Counted from the stretch's first letter, positions 1-8,480 are shown. The stretch is DNA of 55,546 nucleotides from Beijerinckiaceae bacterium (GCA_019745195.1 JAIETL010000053.1:1-55546), one strand, 5' to 3'. Notes: generated by a model from the letters alone, not told the origin. Numbers and translations: made by a program.

Positions 1-871
1 ATCAAATGGGGTTTCCGATGGCCTGGACCGATATCGCTCGCGCCGAGCATAACCGTGATCGGCTGCGCTTTTCAAGCGATCTGACCGACCGGGAATGGGC
101 TGTCGTCGCGCCTCTGATCCCTTTGCCGAAGCGCGGCGGGCGGCCGCGCACGACGGATATGCGCGATGTCATGGAGGCGATCCTGTTCATCGCCTCGAGC
201 GGTTGCCCATGGCGCATGCTGCCGGGCGAGTTTCCGCCGGTTTCGACCGTGCGCGGCTATTTCTATGCCTGGCGCGACAGCGGCCTGCTGGCGACGATGA
301 ACCAGCTTTTGGTGATGGTGGCGCGCGAGATCGCAGGCAAGCAAGCCCAGCCTACGGCGGGCATCATCGACAGCCAAAGCGTCAAGACCACCGAAAGTGG
401 CGGGATTTGCGGCTATGACGCCGGCAAGAAGATCAAAGGGCGCAAACGCCACATCGTAACGGACACGCTCGGATTGCTGATCTTCGTGCTGGTCCATGGG
501 GCCGACATCCAGGATCGCGACGGCGCTCCCAGCCTGCTCAGGGCGGTCCGCTTCCGCCACCCATGGCTGCGCCACATCTTCGCCGATGGCGGCTATGCCG
601 GCGACAAACTGAAGGACGCCATGACCGGCCACGGTCGCTGGACCATCGAGATCGTCAAGCGCTCCGACGCGGCGAAGGGCTTCGTCGTCTTGCCTCGCCG
701 CTGGGTCGTCGAGCGGACATTCGCATGGCTCGGACGCTGCCGCCGCCTCGCCAAGGACTGGGAAAAATCCCTCGAAAGCGCCACAGCCTTCGCCCACATC
801 GCCAGCATCCGCATGCTCACACGCCGCATCGCAAGACACTGCCAACACGCATGAACTTCTGAATCGGGCTC
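1..871 (+). mobile_element. IS5-family insertion sequence, right part
   Basis: The element contains one DDE transposase gene. It appears to end at 871, where the sequence GAATCGGGCTC (861-871) gives GAGCCCGATTC when read inward, a plausible terminal inverted repeat. The matching left end would lie before base 1, so the copy is cut by the window edge and its left terminus cannot be checked. The right end falls only 8 bases from the stop codon of the minus-strand gene at 880, so the insertion sits at the 3' edge of the conflict cluster. Confidence 0.75.
6..854 (+). CDS. IS5-family DDE transposase
   Basis: This 282-residue protein is a transposase that would cut and rejoin the ends of its IS element. 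The N-terminal part carries the DUF4096-type segment usual in this family (LTDREWAVVAPLIP, SGCPWRMLP). The catalytic DDE region follows: GIIDSQSVKT, then the DTLGLL and FADGGYAGDK region, and the closing WVVERTFAWLGRCRRLAKDWE motif that holds the last acidic residue. The length is normal for single-ORF IS5 members of the IS427/IS1031 type. The reading frame is intact, so the element may be active. The ATG at 6 lies at the very edge of the window, so a longer upstream start cannot be excluded. Confidence 0.9.
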   Translation: MGFPMAWTDIARAEHNRDRLRFSSDLTDREWAVVAPLIPLPKRGGRPRTTDMRDVMEAILFIASSGCPWRMLPGEFPPVSTVRGYFYAWRDSGLLATMNQLLVMVAREIAGKQAQPTAGIIDSQSVKTTESGGICGYDAGKKIKGRKRHIVTDTLGLLIFVLVHGADIQDRDGAPSLLRAVRFRHPWLRHIFADGGYAGDKLKDAMTGHGRWTIEIVKRSDAAKGFVVLPRRWVVERTFAWLGRCRRLAKDWEKSLESATAFAHIASIRMLTRRIARHCQHA

Positions 872-879
872 TAAAACAG

Positions 880-1995
880 TCACCCATCGACAGCGCTTGG
901 TCCATAGTTCAGCCAAGCCTCAAATGTTTCTCCGTATCTGAGAAGCCACCGGCGCACGTGACGGCTTGGCATAACTAAGAATGCACTGTCGACGCCAGCT
1001 ACGAAACGGGTGCGACGGCGTTCGCCACTCAGGAATTCATCCACGGCAAAGCACGATCCAGGTTTGAATACTTTCGGCGGAACACCGTCCGCGATTTGGA
1101 TAAAGAAACCCGATAGACAGACGAACATCGTGTCGTCGACTTCGTCGATCCGAGTTAAAGCATCGCCCTTCTTCGCCTCAACAATCGAGGAAATTTCAAG
1201 AATTTCCTTTTGTAACGAATTAGGCAGTGACCCAAATGTGCTTTTAAGAAGCGCGCTAACCTCTACTTTCGCAATTTTCAGCGCAACCTCGATTTCTTCC
1301 GGAGCACGGGTGAGCGGCGACAATGGGCCAAAGTGTCCGAAGCGCTCTGAGAACCAATGCCGGCCCTCCGCATCGTCGTCTTCAGGGCGCAGGTAGCGCA
1401 TGAGCGGCGAGTTTGCTTTGCGTAGATACTGAAGATCTCGGATAATCATGACGATCGGTAAATGATAGCCAAACACTGGATCGTTTAGCGGCTCGTCGTA
1501 GCGGCGATAACCAAGCCGCTCGAAGTAATTGAGCCATATTGTGTTTGTGTCTCCGAAGTTAAAGCGCACACCTCGACTAGAGGCGAGCTTGATGCTTGCA
1601 GAAATTAATTTGAAAATTTCAACCGACCGGCGTTTGTCCGGAGCGAACATAAATCGACTTGTTGTTCCTATTGCATCAATTCCAAATCGTTCGACGAAAG
1701 GTTTCATCGAGAATTTTTCTAATTGACTGGTCGAATTTGGCAAATCTACCAGAATAGAACAGCGCAAAGTCGCGCTTATACGACGATTCTCATCGATAAG
1801 AGCGTATGTGGTTGAGAAATTGTCCAATTCATCGTATATCTCACCACTAGCGTGATGTGCATCAGGATGGTCAAATCCAAATTCCTTTACATAAATCTGA
1901 TACCGAAATTGGTACACGCGCCGGAGCAGTTCGGGCTCGTAGTTGGCGATCACGACCTGAGTCCGACCATTTTGGTTCGCTTTACTTTCAGTCAA
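880..1995 (-). CDS. GNAT/acyl-HSL-synthase-like protein with C-terminal cNMP-binding-like domain
   Basis: This 371-residue protein appears to be the last gene of the four-gene conflict operon. Residues 15-185 resemble the FeeM/LuxI branch of GNAT acyltransferases: RYQIYVKEFGF near residue 31, an acidic DELDNF stretch, RRISATLRCS near 71, and TTSRFMFAPDKRR near 111 in the place of the LuxI SRF motif. Residues about 270-360 look like a cyclic-nucleotide-binding beta-roll (KKGDALTRIDEVDDTMFVCLSG, then KPGSCFAVDEF). The start is a TTG that overlaps the NACHT stop, with GAAGAG upstream, so translational coupling is likely. By family it could make an N-acyl signal or acylate a target; the substrate is unknown. 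The IS5 end lies 8 bases past its stop, so the C-terminus may have been altered. Confidence 0.7.
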   Translation of the reverse strand: MTESKANQNGRTQVVIANYEPELLRRVYQFRYQIYVKEFGFDHPDAHHASGEIYDELDNFSTTYALIDENRRISATLRCSILVDLPNSTSQLEKFSMKPFVERFGIDAIGTTSRFMFAPDKRRSVEIFKLISASIKLASSRGVRFNFGDTNTIWLNYFERLGYRRYDEPLNDPVFGYHLPIVMIIRDLQYLRKANSPLMRYLRPEDDDAEGRHWFSERFGHFGPLSPLTRAPEEIEVALKIAKVEVSALLKSTFGSLPNSLQKEILEISSIVEAKKGDALTRIDEVDDTMFVCLSGFFIQIADGVPPKVFKPGSCFAVDEFLSGERRRTRFVAGVDSAFLVMPSRHVRRWLLRYGETFEAWLNYGPSAVDG

Positions 1996-4900
1996 TGCCC
2001 ATCTCTTCGGTTGTTCGCGGCACTATGGACGGGCGACCAGAGGCGAACCCAATGTTACGGGCGGCGATCATCGCCGCCTCTCTGATCTGAGAGTCCTCTC
2101 GCTCGTCGCTCGATAGCGCCAACAGATAAGGCACCGCCGTTGGGCTCATAATCTGCTCTAAAGCATAGACCATAGAGAGCCTGCGCCTATCGCTGGGGCG
2201 TTGATCTCCACGAGCTCGCGGGCCCTCTGGAGGCGGCCAGTGCTGAGGCCAGTTGGACGCCTCTAAGAGCGCTAGCAAGATATTCACCGATTGAGGATTA
2301 AGGTGTCGCCCGACCGCGTGAATGATCTCGGCAACAACAGCACGATCAGCCTCAATGTGCAGACGCTCAATTAGAAGGTCGTGTGCCTCCTTGCCCTGCA
2401 TAAGTCCAAGGGCACGATATGTGACTATGCGATCGGGAACCGTCGCGTCGGCCGTATCTGTAAGTGCCAGTCGTGCTCGATCTAGGAGGAATGGACTGCC
2501 CATCGTGCCGAGCGCGAGCATAACTTGCCATCTAAGGGTTTGCGATAGATCATCGCTACCTACCAAATCCTCCACCCAGCCACGCAGACTCGAAACACGG
2601 TTAGACATAGCGAATCTGAGGAGTACCGATGCCTGGTCGCGGCGCTGCTGCTCCGTTAGGACGATCATCAACTGTCGGCCTAGTCCATCTGATGCGGCGG
2701 TAGGCGCGCCAACAACGACAGCGCGGAAGCAATCCACATATCCAACGTCGAGCCCTTTGACGGCGCTCAGCAAGAGTTCCGGCAAACTCTCTGCGTCGAG
2801 CCGAAGCACCGTCGCGATGGCTGCGCAGCGCATGCCCGCTGCAGTCTCAGGAGCCAATGCTGCGGCTCTTAGTCGCGCAAATAGCAAAGGATGGAGGAAG
2901 CATCGATACATGCTGAACACGTGTGTGATGGCTGTCGGGTCCGCGTTTGATGACCAGATGCGGCTTACACGGTCGGCATCAAGCTCGACTTCGCTTCGAT
3001 TGTAGTGGTAGGCGAACGCCCTCATGAGTTCATAGTCCGTCGTAGCGAATACGTCGTCGAACAGCGTTTCCATGATCTCTTGATTATGGAAGCTGCATAG
3101 GATGGCGAGGGACAGCAAACGCTCGCCACCAGATGTTGTCCGTACTCGGTGGAGCAGGTTTTCCCGAAGACTGATGGGCCGCAATTCGATGAGGACGCGC
3201 GCGTGCATCGCTGCCAAGTAAGCCGACTCGACTGACAACCCTTCGCAGGCGACGATTGCAAAATCCTCGACCCCAGCTTGACCGATAGCATCAAGCAAGC
3301 GCCCCTGCATCTCCAAGCCCTCCTCCTCAATGGGACTACTGGCTGACGCCAAATTGTCCCACAGGCGACGTAAAGTTCGCGTCGAATAAGAGTCGGCAGT
3401 TAGGCCTAGAAGTCGGATGAATGGCGGGGCGGGCAAGAGTGCTCCACTTTGCCCGGGCGATTGAAAGGCTGCGGGTGCGATGGCCCGCTCCATGAGGCCT
3501 TGGTGCGTGCGTGCTAGTGAGGCGAGCGCATCCTCGACTTCTGTCATGGGGCCGGACCGCTCATTGCGCGCAATCGCGAGCACTAGGCTTTCGGCTAAGC
3601 TAAATGCGATCTCATAGCTGACTTCGGGGGAGTCGCTGCAAGCTCGCGAAGCGAGCAGCAGTCGGCCGATCCTGCAACTAGGAGGCCCTTCACTCAGTAT
3701 GCAATTGATCAACTGAGCCGCCTCCTCGCTGGACAGAAGGCCGCACGTCAGCCGGATAACTTCCTCCCAACGCGGTTCGTCAACGAAACGCTGAAGAGTG
3801 CTCCAAGGGTTGCCGGATTGAACTAAGCTTTGAGCAGTCAGGAATTCTTGGAATGTCAGATGCAGGAAGCGGTATCTAGAGGGGGAATGGAGTGCGAGAA
3901 CACCATCGATCTCAACAAGGTCCGCGAGAACCTGTTCAGCGTCGATGTTGTCCTGGCCATGGCAGGCCTGCTCGATTTCTTCGAGCAGGTTCTCTTCTGA
4001 GAAAATTTCCTGTCCGCGCTCGAAATTGATGCGTGCGAGGCGTCGCAATATGCTGAGCTTGCGTCTGACTGAGAGTCGAGAACGAGCGCCATCGGGGCGC
4101 CTCTCGAGTAGCGTTTTTAAGGACTTCTGGTACAGTTCGGTCCTTTGAAGAGGCAATTTGAAGTCGCTTTCATTCTCCGTAACTACCGCCATGAGGCTCA
4201 GGAGAAGAGGATTGCGCGCAAACCCCACCACGCCTTGGTGTTTGCTAATTTGCTGCTCTAAGTTAGCGGCTCGGTCTGGTGATCCAGAGAACCACTGCCT
4301 TAAGAATCGACTCTGCTGAGCACCACTGAAACCGATGCACTCGAAGACGCGGAAGTCACTTCCGAATATACCTCTCGGTAAGGAAACGCTGCGACAACTT
4401 AAGATTACCTGGTTCCCGATGGCTGCAAGTCTCTCGATCTCTCGGGCGAGGACAGCGTGCTTGGCCCGAGGGACCTCGTCGAACCCGTCAAGCAGCAGGA
4501 TACAAATACCGTCAGTCAATGAATTCAAGAGCCTTTCCGCTGCTTTGAGATGCGCCGCTCGAATCCATTTCTCGATACAACCAACAGCGACGTCGAGATC
4601 TGCTAAACGGATGAGCAATGGAACACGATCTCTAACGATCTCGCCTTTACAGACCCGCCGCACGATATGCCGAAGCAAGGTAGTCTTTCCACACCCGGGT
4701 TCGCCAATCAGGATTACCTTGGCGTGAGACACGAGTTCGAACAGACTGATCGCCTGCTCGGCGACCAAACGCTGTGGGCTGCCCATATCTCGGCGAACCA
4801 TCCGGAGAGCGGGGCCGGTCCTTGGGGTGACAGCAACGCGCCCACCAGTAGCAAGAGTCAGTTTCAGTCCATTCACGCCCGTGCGGGTTAGTGTCACCGA

Positions 4901-5611
4901 GACAAAAATGTCGTCGAGCTTCAAGGATCGCTGCAGATCCATCAGAGCGACGTACTCATGTTCTGCGCAAAGTGTACGTAGGTAAATGCCGAGCGAACTG
5001 CGATCACCTGTCGCACGCGCGATTTTCTTCGCACCCTCTGATAGTAGTTCTGGATTTATTTCGACAATTTGCTCAATGGGAATTGCGTATCCGCCACCCT
5101 CAGGTCTGTCGCGCTTAACAATCGCTACCACACGACGGTCTTTGAGTGAGTAAAGCGGTGCGCCGCTCAGGCCTGGGGAGATCGTCGCGTCTACAATGTG
5201 CAACAGTTCTCGCCCGCTCGGCCCTTCTCCTTCCCGCACAGCTCCAGCTAAAGTGCCGTATGCGGGATATCCAAAATAGCCACGCTCGCGAAATTGAAAG
5301 CCATAGGCATAAACAGCGGCGACCGCCGCATTTGCCCCTCCAATCTCCAAAATGGGATGTTCCGCCACATCGACAAATAGGAGCGCGGCGTCGAGATCTG
5401 ATGGAGGCGTTGGAAGGATAAAATCGCGAACTTCCAGTTCGCGGCCCGACCAGATAACCCGCAACGAATCCACCGTCGCGCCTCTCACCACATGCTCGCA
5501 CGTAAGCAGCAGCCCCGGTGCCACGAAGAATGCGGTTCCGATCGTATCGCCATGTCGGACCATCGCGACGGAGTCGCGGACGCGGATTTCATCGGCGCGG
5601 GTGAAATCCAC
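1988..5611 (-). CDS. Trypsin-like protease fused to NACHT NTPase with helical repeats
   Basis: This 1207-residue STAND-type protein is the core of the cluster. Residues 10-190 form a trypsin-like serine protease with a complete apparent triad: His40 in LLLTCEHVV, Asp72 or Asp74 in SDLDAALL, and Ser149 in SPGLSGAPL. A linker leads to the NACHT domain, with Walker A GEPGCGKTT at 303-311, Walker B ILLLDGFDEVP at about 371-381, and the family's late YRFLHLTFQEFLTAQSL signature. The remaining half is alpha-helical and leucine/alanine rich, as expected of HEAT-like sensor repeats. The start is GTG, 7 bases after the FGE-like gene. STAND NTPases of this kind sense invaders or damage, oligomerise and activate their effector; here the protease would be the effector. 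That role is inferred. Confidence 0.88.
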   Translation of the reverse strand: MDFTRADEIRVRDSVAMVRHGDTIGTAFFVAPGLLLTCEHVVRGATVDSLRVIWSGRELEVRDFILPTPPSDLDAALLFVDVAEHPILEIGGANAAVAAVYAYGFQFRERGYFGYPAYGTLAGAVREGEGPSGRELLHIVDATISPGLSGAPLYSLKDRRVVAIVKRDRPEGGGYAIPIEQIVEINPELLSEGAKKIARATGDRSSLGIYLRTLCAEHEYVALMDLQRSLKLDDIFVSVTLTRTGVNGLKLTLATGGRVAVTPRTGPALRMVRRDMGSPQRLVAEQAISLFELVSHAKVILIGEPGCGKTTLLRHIVRRVCKGEIVRDRVPLLIRLADLDVAVGCIEKWIRAAHLKAAERLLNSLTDGICILLLDGFDEVPRAKHAVLAREIERLAAIGNQVILSCRSVSLPRGIFGSDFRVFECIGFSGAQQSRFLRQWFSGSPDRAANLEQQISKHQGVVGFARNPLLLSLMAVVTENESDFKLPLQRTELYQKSLKTLLERRPDGARSRLSVRRKLSILRRLARINFERGQEIFSEENLLEEIEQACHGQDNIDAEQVLADLVEIDGVLALHSPSRYRFLHLTFQEFLTAQSLVQSGNPWSTLQRFVDEPRWEEVIRLTCGLLSSEEAAQLINCILSEGPPSCRIGRLLLASRACSDSPEVSYEIAFSLAESLVLAIARNERSGPMTEVEDALASLARTHQGLMERAIAPAAFQSPGQSGALLPAPPFIRLLGLTADSYSTRTLRRLWDNLASASSPIEEEGLEMQGRLLDAIGQAGVEDFAIVACEGLSVESAYLAAMHARVLIELRPISLRENLLHRVRTTSGGERLLSLAILCSFHNQEIMETLFDDVFATTDYELMRAFAYHYNRSEVELDADRVSRIWSSNADPTAITHVFSMYRCFLHPLLFARLRAAALAPETAAGMRCAAIATVLRLDAESLPELLLSAVKGLDVGYVDCFRAVVVGAPTAASDGLGRQLMIVLTEQQRRDQASVLLRFAMSNRVSSLRGWVEDLVGSDDLSQTLRWQVMLALGTMGSPFLLDRARLALTDTADATVPDRIVTYRALGLMQGKEAHDLLIERLHIEADRAVVAEIIHAVGRHLNPQSVNILLALLEASNWPQHWPPPEGPRARGDQRPSDRRRLSMVYALEQIMSPTAVPYLLALSSDEREDSQIREAAMIAARNIGFASGRPSIVPRTTEEMGID

Positions 5612-5618
5612 GATGGCG

Positions 5619-6440
5619 CTAGCCCACTTTGAGAATTATGCGCATCCCGTCGTCGCTTCCTCCTTGATTGACGGAGTTCGTCCAATCTCGGCAAGCGGGG
5701 CGGACAATCTCTTTGGTGCAGAAGGCAGAGCCACCCTTTACGACGCGCTGCCGTGCAGGTGTATGATTCATGGGAGAGTAGGAGTCGGCTGTCGCGTGGC
5801 TATCCGTGTGATGGAAGTCGGAGCACCACTCCCAGACACCCCCGGACATGTGAAGCACCCCAAAAGGCGACGCACCGTCCGGCAAGTCATGCACACTGCA
5901 GAAGTCATTCTTACCCGACTCGCTACTGCAGCAACGCGAAGCGTCGAAGACGTTCCCCCAAGGCCATATGCGTGCGTCGGCGCCTCTTGCGGCTTTTTCC
6001 CATTCGGCCTCGGTGGGAAGCGCTATGCGCTTTCCCTCGCGCTCGCTGAGCCAGCGGCAATATGCGGTTGCTAGATCAAACGACACATAGGTCGCCGGGA
6101 ATGCCTCACGATCTGAGAGGTGAGATGGGTAACGGCCGCTTTCCGGCCCTCCCCAAGACTCATGGAGAGGATACCCAGTCTCGGAGTAGAATCTGAAAAT
6201 CTGAGCATTTGTCGTAGGATGACGAGAAATTAGAAACGTCTCAATATAGATCTCACGCAGTGGTTTCTCATTGTCGCTCGCGAAAGGATCAGAGTCATCA
6301 CTTCCGAGGCAAGAGAAACCTGCGACTATCTCGATCCACTCATGGCCATTGAAATCCATTGACTGCGCCCCCGCGTCTACACTTCTATTTCGGGCTCCCG
6401 GAACCAGCCTGAGAGCTCGAACTGGCGAGTGCGCGGCCAT
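5619..6440 (-). CDS. FGE/sulfatase-modifying-factor-like domain protein
   Basis: This 273-residue protein has the formylglycine-generating-enzyme fold signature: LISRHPTTNAQI near residue 71, PATYVSFDLATAYCRWLS, LPTEAEWEKAARG, MSGGVWEWCSD, VVKGGSAFC and a final DDGMRIIL. Real FGEs use a close cysteine pair in the GGSYLC...C region. Here the second Cys is displaced to the PACRDWTN segment, so I infer a binding rather than a catalytic role. FGE-like domains are known partners in STAND/NACHT conflict systems. The ATG at 6440 overlaps the Trypco1 gene by 56 bases. An in-frame ATG at 6359 would instead start 25 bases after the Trypco1 stop and loses no conserved residue, so the true start is uncertain. 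Confidence 0.85.
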   Translation of the reverse strand: MAAHSPVRALRLVPGARNRSVDAGAQSMDFNGHEWIEIVAGFSCLGSDDSDPFASDNEKPLREIYIETFLISRHPTTNAQIFRFYSETGYPLHESWGGPESGRYPSHLSDREAFPATYVSFDLATAYCRWLSEREGKRIALPTEAEWEKAARGADARIWPWGNVFDASRCCSSESGKNDFCSVHDLPDGASPFGVLHMSGGVWEWCSDFHHTDSHATADSYSPMNHTPARQRVVKGGSAFCTKEIVRPACRDWTNSVNQGGSDDGMRIILKVG

Positions 6441-6738
6441 TCTCTGCTGAGCTCACCCACTCAAGCTTTATCTTCAGGTCGGCGTTCGCGCTGGCGCTGC
6501 ACAATACGGCTAGCAATTTCGACGTTTCAAATTCAAGCTTGAGCCCGAACTCTACAGACGCTTTGTCTGGCTTTGCTTGCTCCAGCGCAGCTGCTAGATC
6601 TGCGCTCAGACCAGTAATTGCAGGGATGATGTCGCTGAAATTGCTGGACCAAGACGAAGATGCAACGTCGCGTTCACCTCTAGCTTGAACCTCGATTGCC
6701 ACTTCCTGTCCATTGGACAACGTGATCTTCGAACGCAT
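6385..6738 (-). CDS. Trypsin-co-occurring domain 1 (Trypco1, CU044_2847 family) protein
   Basis: This 117-residue protein is the first gene of the conflict operon. It begins with a strand-rich segment (KITLSNGQEVAIEVQ). It then shows the hallmark end of the Trypco1 family, KASVEFGLKLEFETSKLLAV followed by ADLKIKLEW. Trypco1 proteins are known to neighbour trypsin-like domains of prokaryotic conflict systems and are thought to be adaptor or ligand-presenting parts. The start at 6738 is preferred over the upstream in-frame ATG at 6828, because GAGGGG lies a proper distance before it and the family match begins here. The C-terminal tail is Ser/Ala rich. Its exact role is unknown. Confidence 0.8.
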   Translation of the reverse strand: MRSKITLSNGQEVAIEVQARGERDVASSSWSSNFSDIIPAITGLSADLAAALEQAKPDKASVEFGLKLEFETSKLLAVLCSASANADLKIKLEWVSSAENGRALASSSSQAGSGSPK

Positions 6739-6766
6739 ATGCAGTTCCCCTCTCCCACAAAATCCA

Positions 6767-6967
6767 TTAGCAATATTCCACCATTGGTTGAGTGACGCCA
6801 GAGCGAATTGTTCCCGTCGAAAGACCATGGCGGCCGGCTACCGCCGACGCTACCGCGCCGGGCACGAGCGTCGCCACCACAGGCTTGATCTTGGTGCCGG
6901 CGCGCAAGTCAGCATTCTGGGCTGCACGCAGCCAGACCGCATGCCCGTGCACGTCGGCCACGCGCAC
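6767..6967 (-). pseudogene. Remnant of an IS66-type TnpA
   Basis: The minus strand encodes a short open stretch with KIKPVVATLVPGAVASAVAG and RHGLS. This matches the helix-turn-helix core of IS66 TnpA proteins (K.rIVae.l.PGa.vseVArRHGls). The usual RRRW front and FxWRR end are missing, and no TnpB or TnpC gene follows, so it is a decayed fragment. It lies upstream of the conflict operon, as would be expected if an IS once sat at this border. Confidence 0.45.
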
Positions 6968-7390
6968 GACGGGCTCGTGCCAAGTTTCGTATGGTCCACG
7001 CCTAAGGTGGAGCCGACGGCGGCGCTACCCGATGGCGCGGCGCCGCGTGCATCCCCGTTCGTCCAATACCCTTGAGTGCCGCGGTCGGGGAAACAGGGGC
7101 CTCGCCAGGAACGTCGAATGGCGTCGCCCTGCGGGCCGGGCTGTTGGCTACGCTGAAGCTCCGAGTGCGGGTCTTCTCCCTTCGGGCGTCCATCCCTGAC
7201 GCGGTCTGCTGCGGGCGGAAGATCGACGGCCACCGAATGTCCGTGCTTCTCGGAAGCGGCTTGCTCGTCCGGATTCCAGTTGGCGGCGAACTCGTCGCTG
7301 TTGGCGCACTTCGGGATTGCCTGCGCCCGTATTCACAAAAAAGGAAGGGTGCCCAGCGAGATCGAGAGTAAGAGTTCGGACGGGTTAGCC
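6968..7390. other. Intergenic DNA between conflict operon and backbone
   Basis: About 420 bases without a convincing gene. Short open frames exist on both strands, but none shows a family motif or a clear ribosome site. It probably holds decayed IS sequence next to the TnpA remnant and the promoter of the ardC transcript. Confidence 0.4.
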
Positions 7391-7445
7391 GTGACGGGTT
7401 GAGGATCGGGAGAGAGGCTTCCGGCGCCCGTCGCGGAGAACCGCG
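7391..7445 (+). promoter_or_regulatory. Structured leader of ardC
   Basis: GTGACGGG (7391-7398) can pair over eight positions with CCCGTCGC (7427-7434), with one wobble pair. The 28-nt loop contains GGGAGAGAGGC. GCGGAG, the presumed ribosome site, begins at the foot of the stem. The same arrangement with the same loop length lies before parB at 8481. A translational control element is inferred. Confidence 0.55.
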
Positions 7446-8393
7446 ATGTCCAGAAGCACCGCTCGCGCTCGTACAGGCTCAGACCGGACGAGCCTCTATG
7501 ACGACATCACCAACACAGTCATCGGCGAGTTGGAGGCCGGGCGTGTGCCTTGGGTCCAGCCGTGGGGAACTGCGGCAGCGAAGGCGCCGCTCGCCATGCC
7601 GAGAAACGCTTCCACGGGTCGGCAATATTCCGGGATCAACGTCTTGATTCTCAGGGGTTCAGTCATCGAGCATGGCTTTCCGGGCCAGAGCTGGCTCACC
7701 TTCCGCCAGGCACTTGCGCTTGGCGGTAATGTCAGAAAGGGCGAACGTGGCACGTCTGTCGTCTATGCCGACCGGTTCGTGCCCGATGACGCGAAAAACC
7801 GCGCTCGCGAGAATGGCGAGGAAGCTCAGGCCATCCCGTTCCTCAAACGCTTCACCGTCTTCAACACCGCACAATACAAAGGCCTGCCTGCAGACGTCGC
7901 CCTCGTCGCCCCACCGCCACCGCCCGGGCTGATCGAGCCCAGTGTCGAAGCGCTGATCAAGGCGACCGGCATCGATTTTCGCATCGGCGGCAACCGCGCC
8001 TTCTACGCGCCGGCCCAGGATTTCGTGCAGATCCCGCCACCCCAGGCCTACTTCGAGCCGATCAACTGGCATCGGACGGCGCTGCACGAGCTCGGCCATG
8101 CCACGGGCCACGCGTCGCGTCTCAACCGGGATTTCTCCGGCTCTTTCGGCACGAAAAAATACGCCTTCGAGGAGCTGATCGCCGAGATGAACGCGGCCTT
8201 CTGCTGTGCATCGCTGGGCATCGCGCCGACCGTGCGCCATGCCGACTACATCGGCTCCTGGCTCGACGTGCTGCGCGAGGACAACCGGGCGATCGTGCGC
8301 GCGGCCTCGCAGGCGAGCAAGGCGGCGGATTATCTCCTGGGATTCCTGCCTGACCACGCCGCAGTGGAAGACGGTCAGCAGGAGGCCGCTTGA
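7446..8393 (+). CDS. ardC: ArdC-family antirestriction protein
   Basis: This 315-residue protein has the two-part ArdC layout. An N-terminal ssDNA-binding domain (ITNTVIGELEAG, VPWVQPW, SGINVLIL, WLTFRQALALGGNVRKGE) is followed by a zincin-like metallopeptidase with HELGH at 214-218, GHASRLNRDF, and a downstream acidic EELIAEMNAAF helix. ArdC proteins protect incoming single-stranded plasmid DNA during transfer and counter host restriction. It is the first gene of the plus-strand backbone, with its own structured leader, and parB follows about 145 bases on with a near-copy of that leader. The length is typical and the protein appears intact. Confidence 0.92.
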   Translation: MSRSTARARTGSDRTSLYDDITNTVIGELEAGRVPWVQPWGTAAAKAPLAMPRNASTGRQYSGINVLILRGSVIEHGFPGQSWLTFRQALALGGNVRKGERGTSVVYADRFVPDDAKNRARENGEEAQAIPFLKRFTVFNTAQYKGLPADVALVAPPPPPGLIEPSVEALIKATGIDFRIGGNRAFYAPAQDFVQIPPPQAYFEPINWHRTALHELGHATGHASRLNRDFSGSFGTKKYAFEELIAEMNAAFCCASLGIAPTVRHADYIGSWLDVLREDNRAIVRAASQASKAADYLLGFLPDHAAVEDGQQEAA

Positions 8394-8480
8394 TGCTCCC
8401 TCGTTTGAACCTGCGGTTCCTCTTCAACATCGCCCTGTGCGGGTCGAGACCGTGCGAGGAAGAGGAGGGATGGGGAATTC

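Noticed and set aside
6850..7233. 127-codon minus-strand frame before ardC
   Set aside because: Low-complexity basic sequence, no motif and no ribosome site; the DNA looks like decayed IS sequence.
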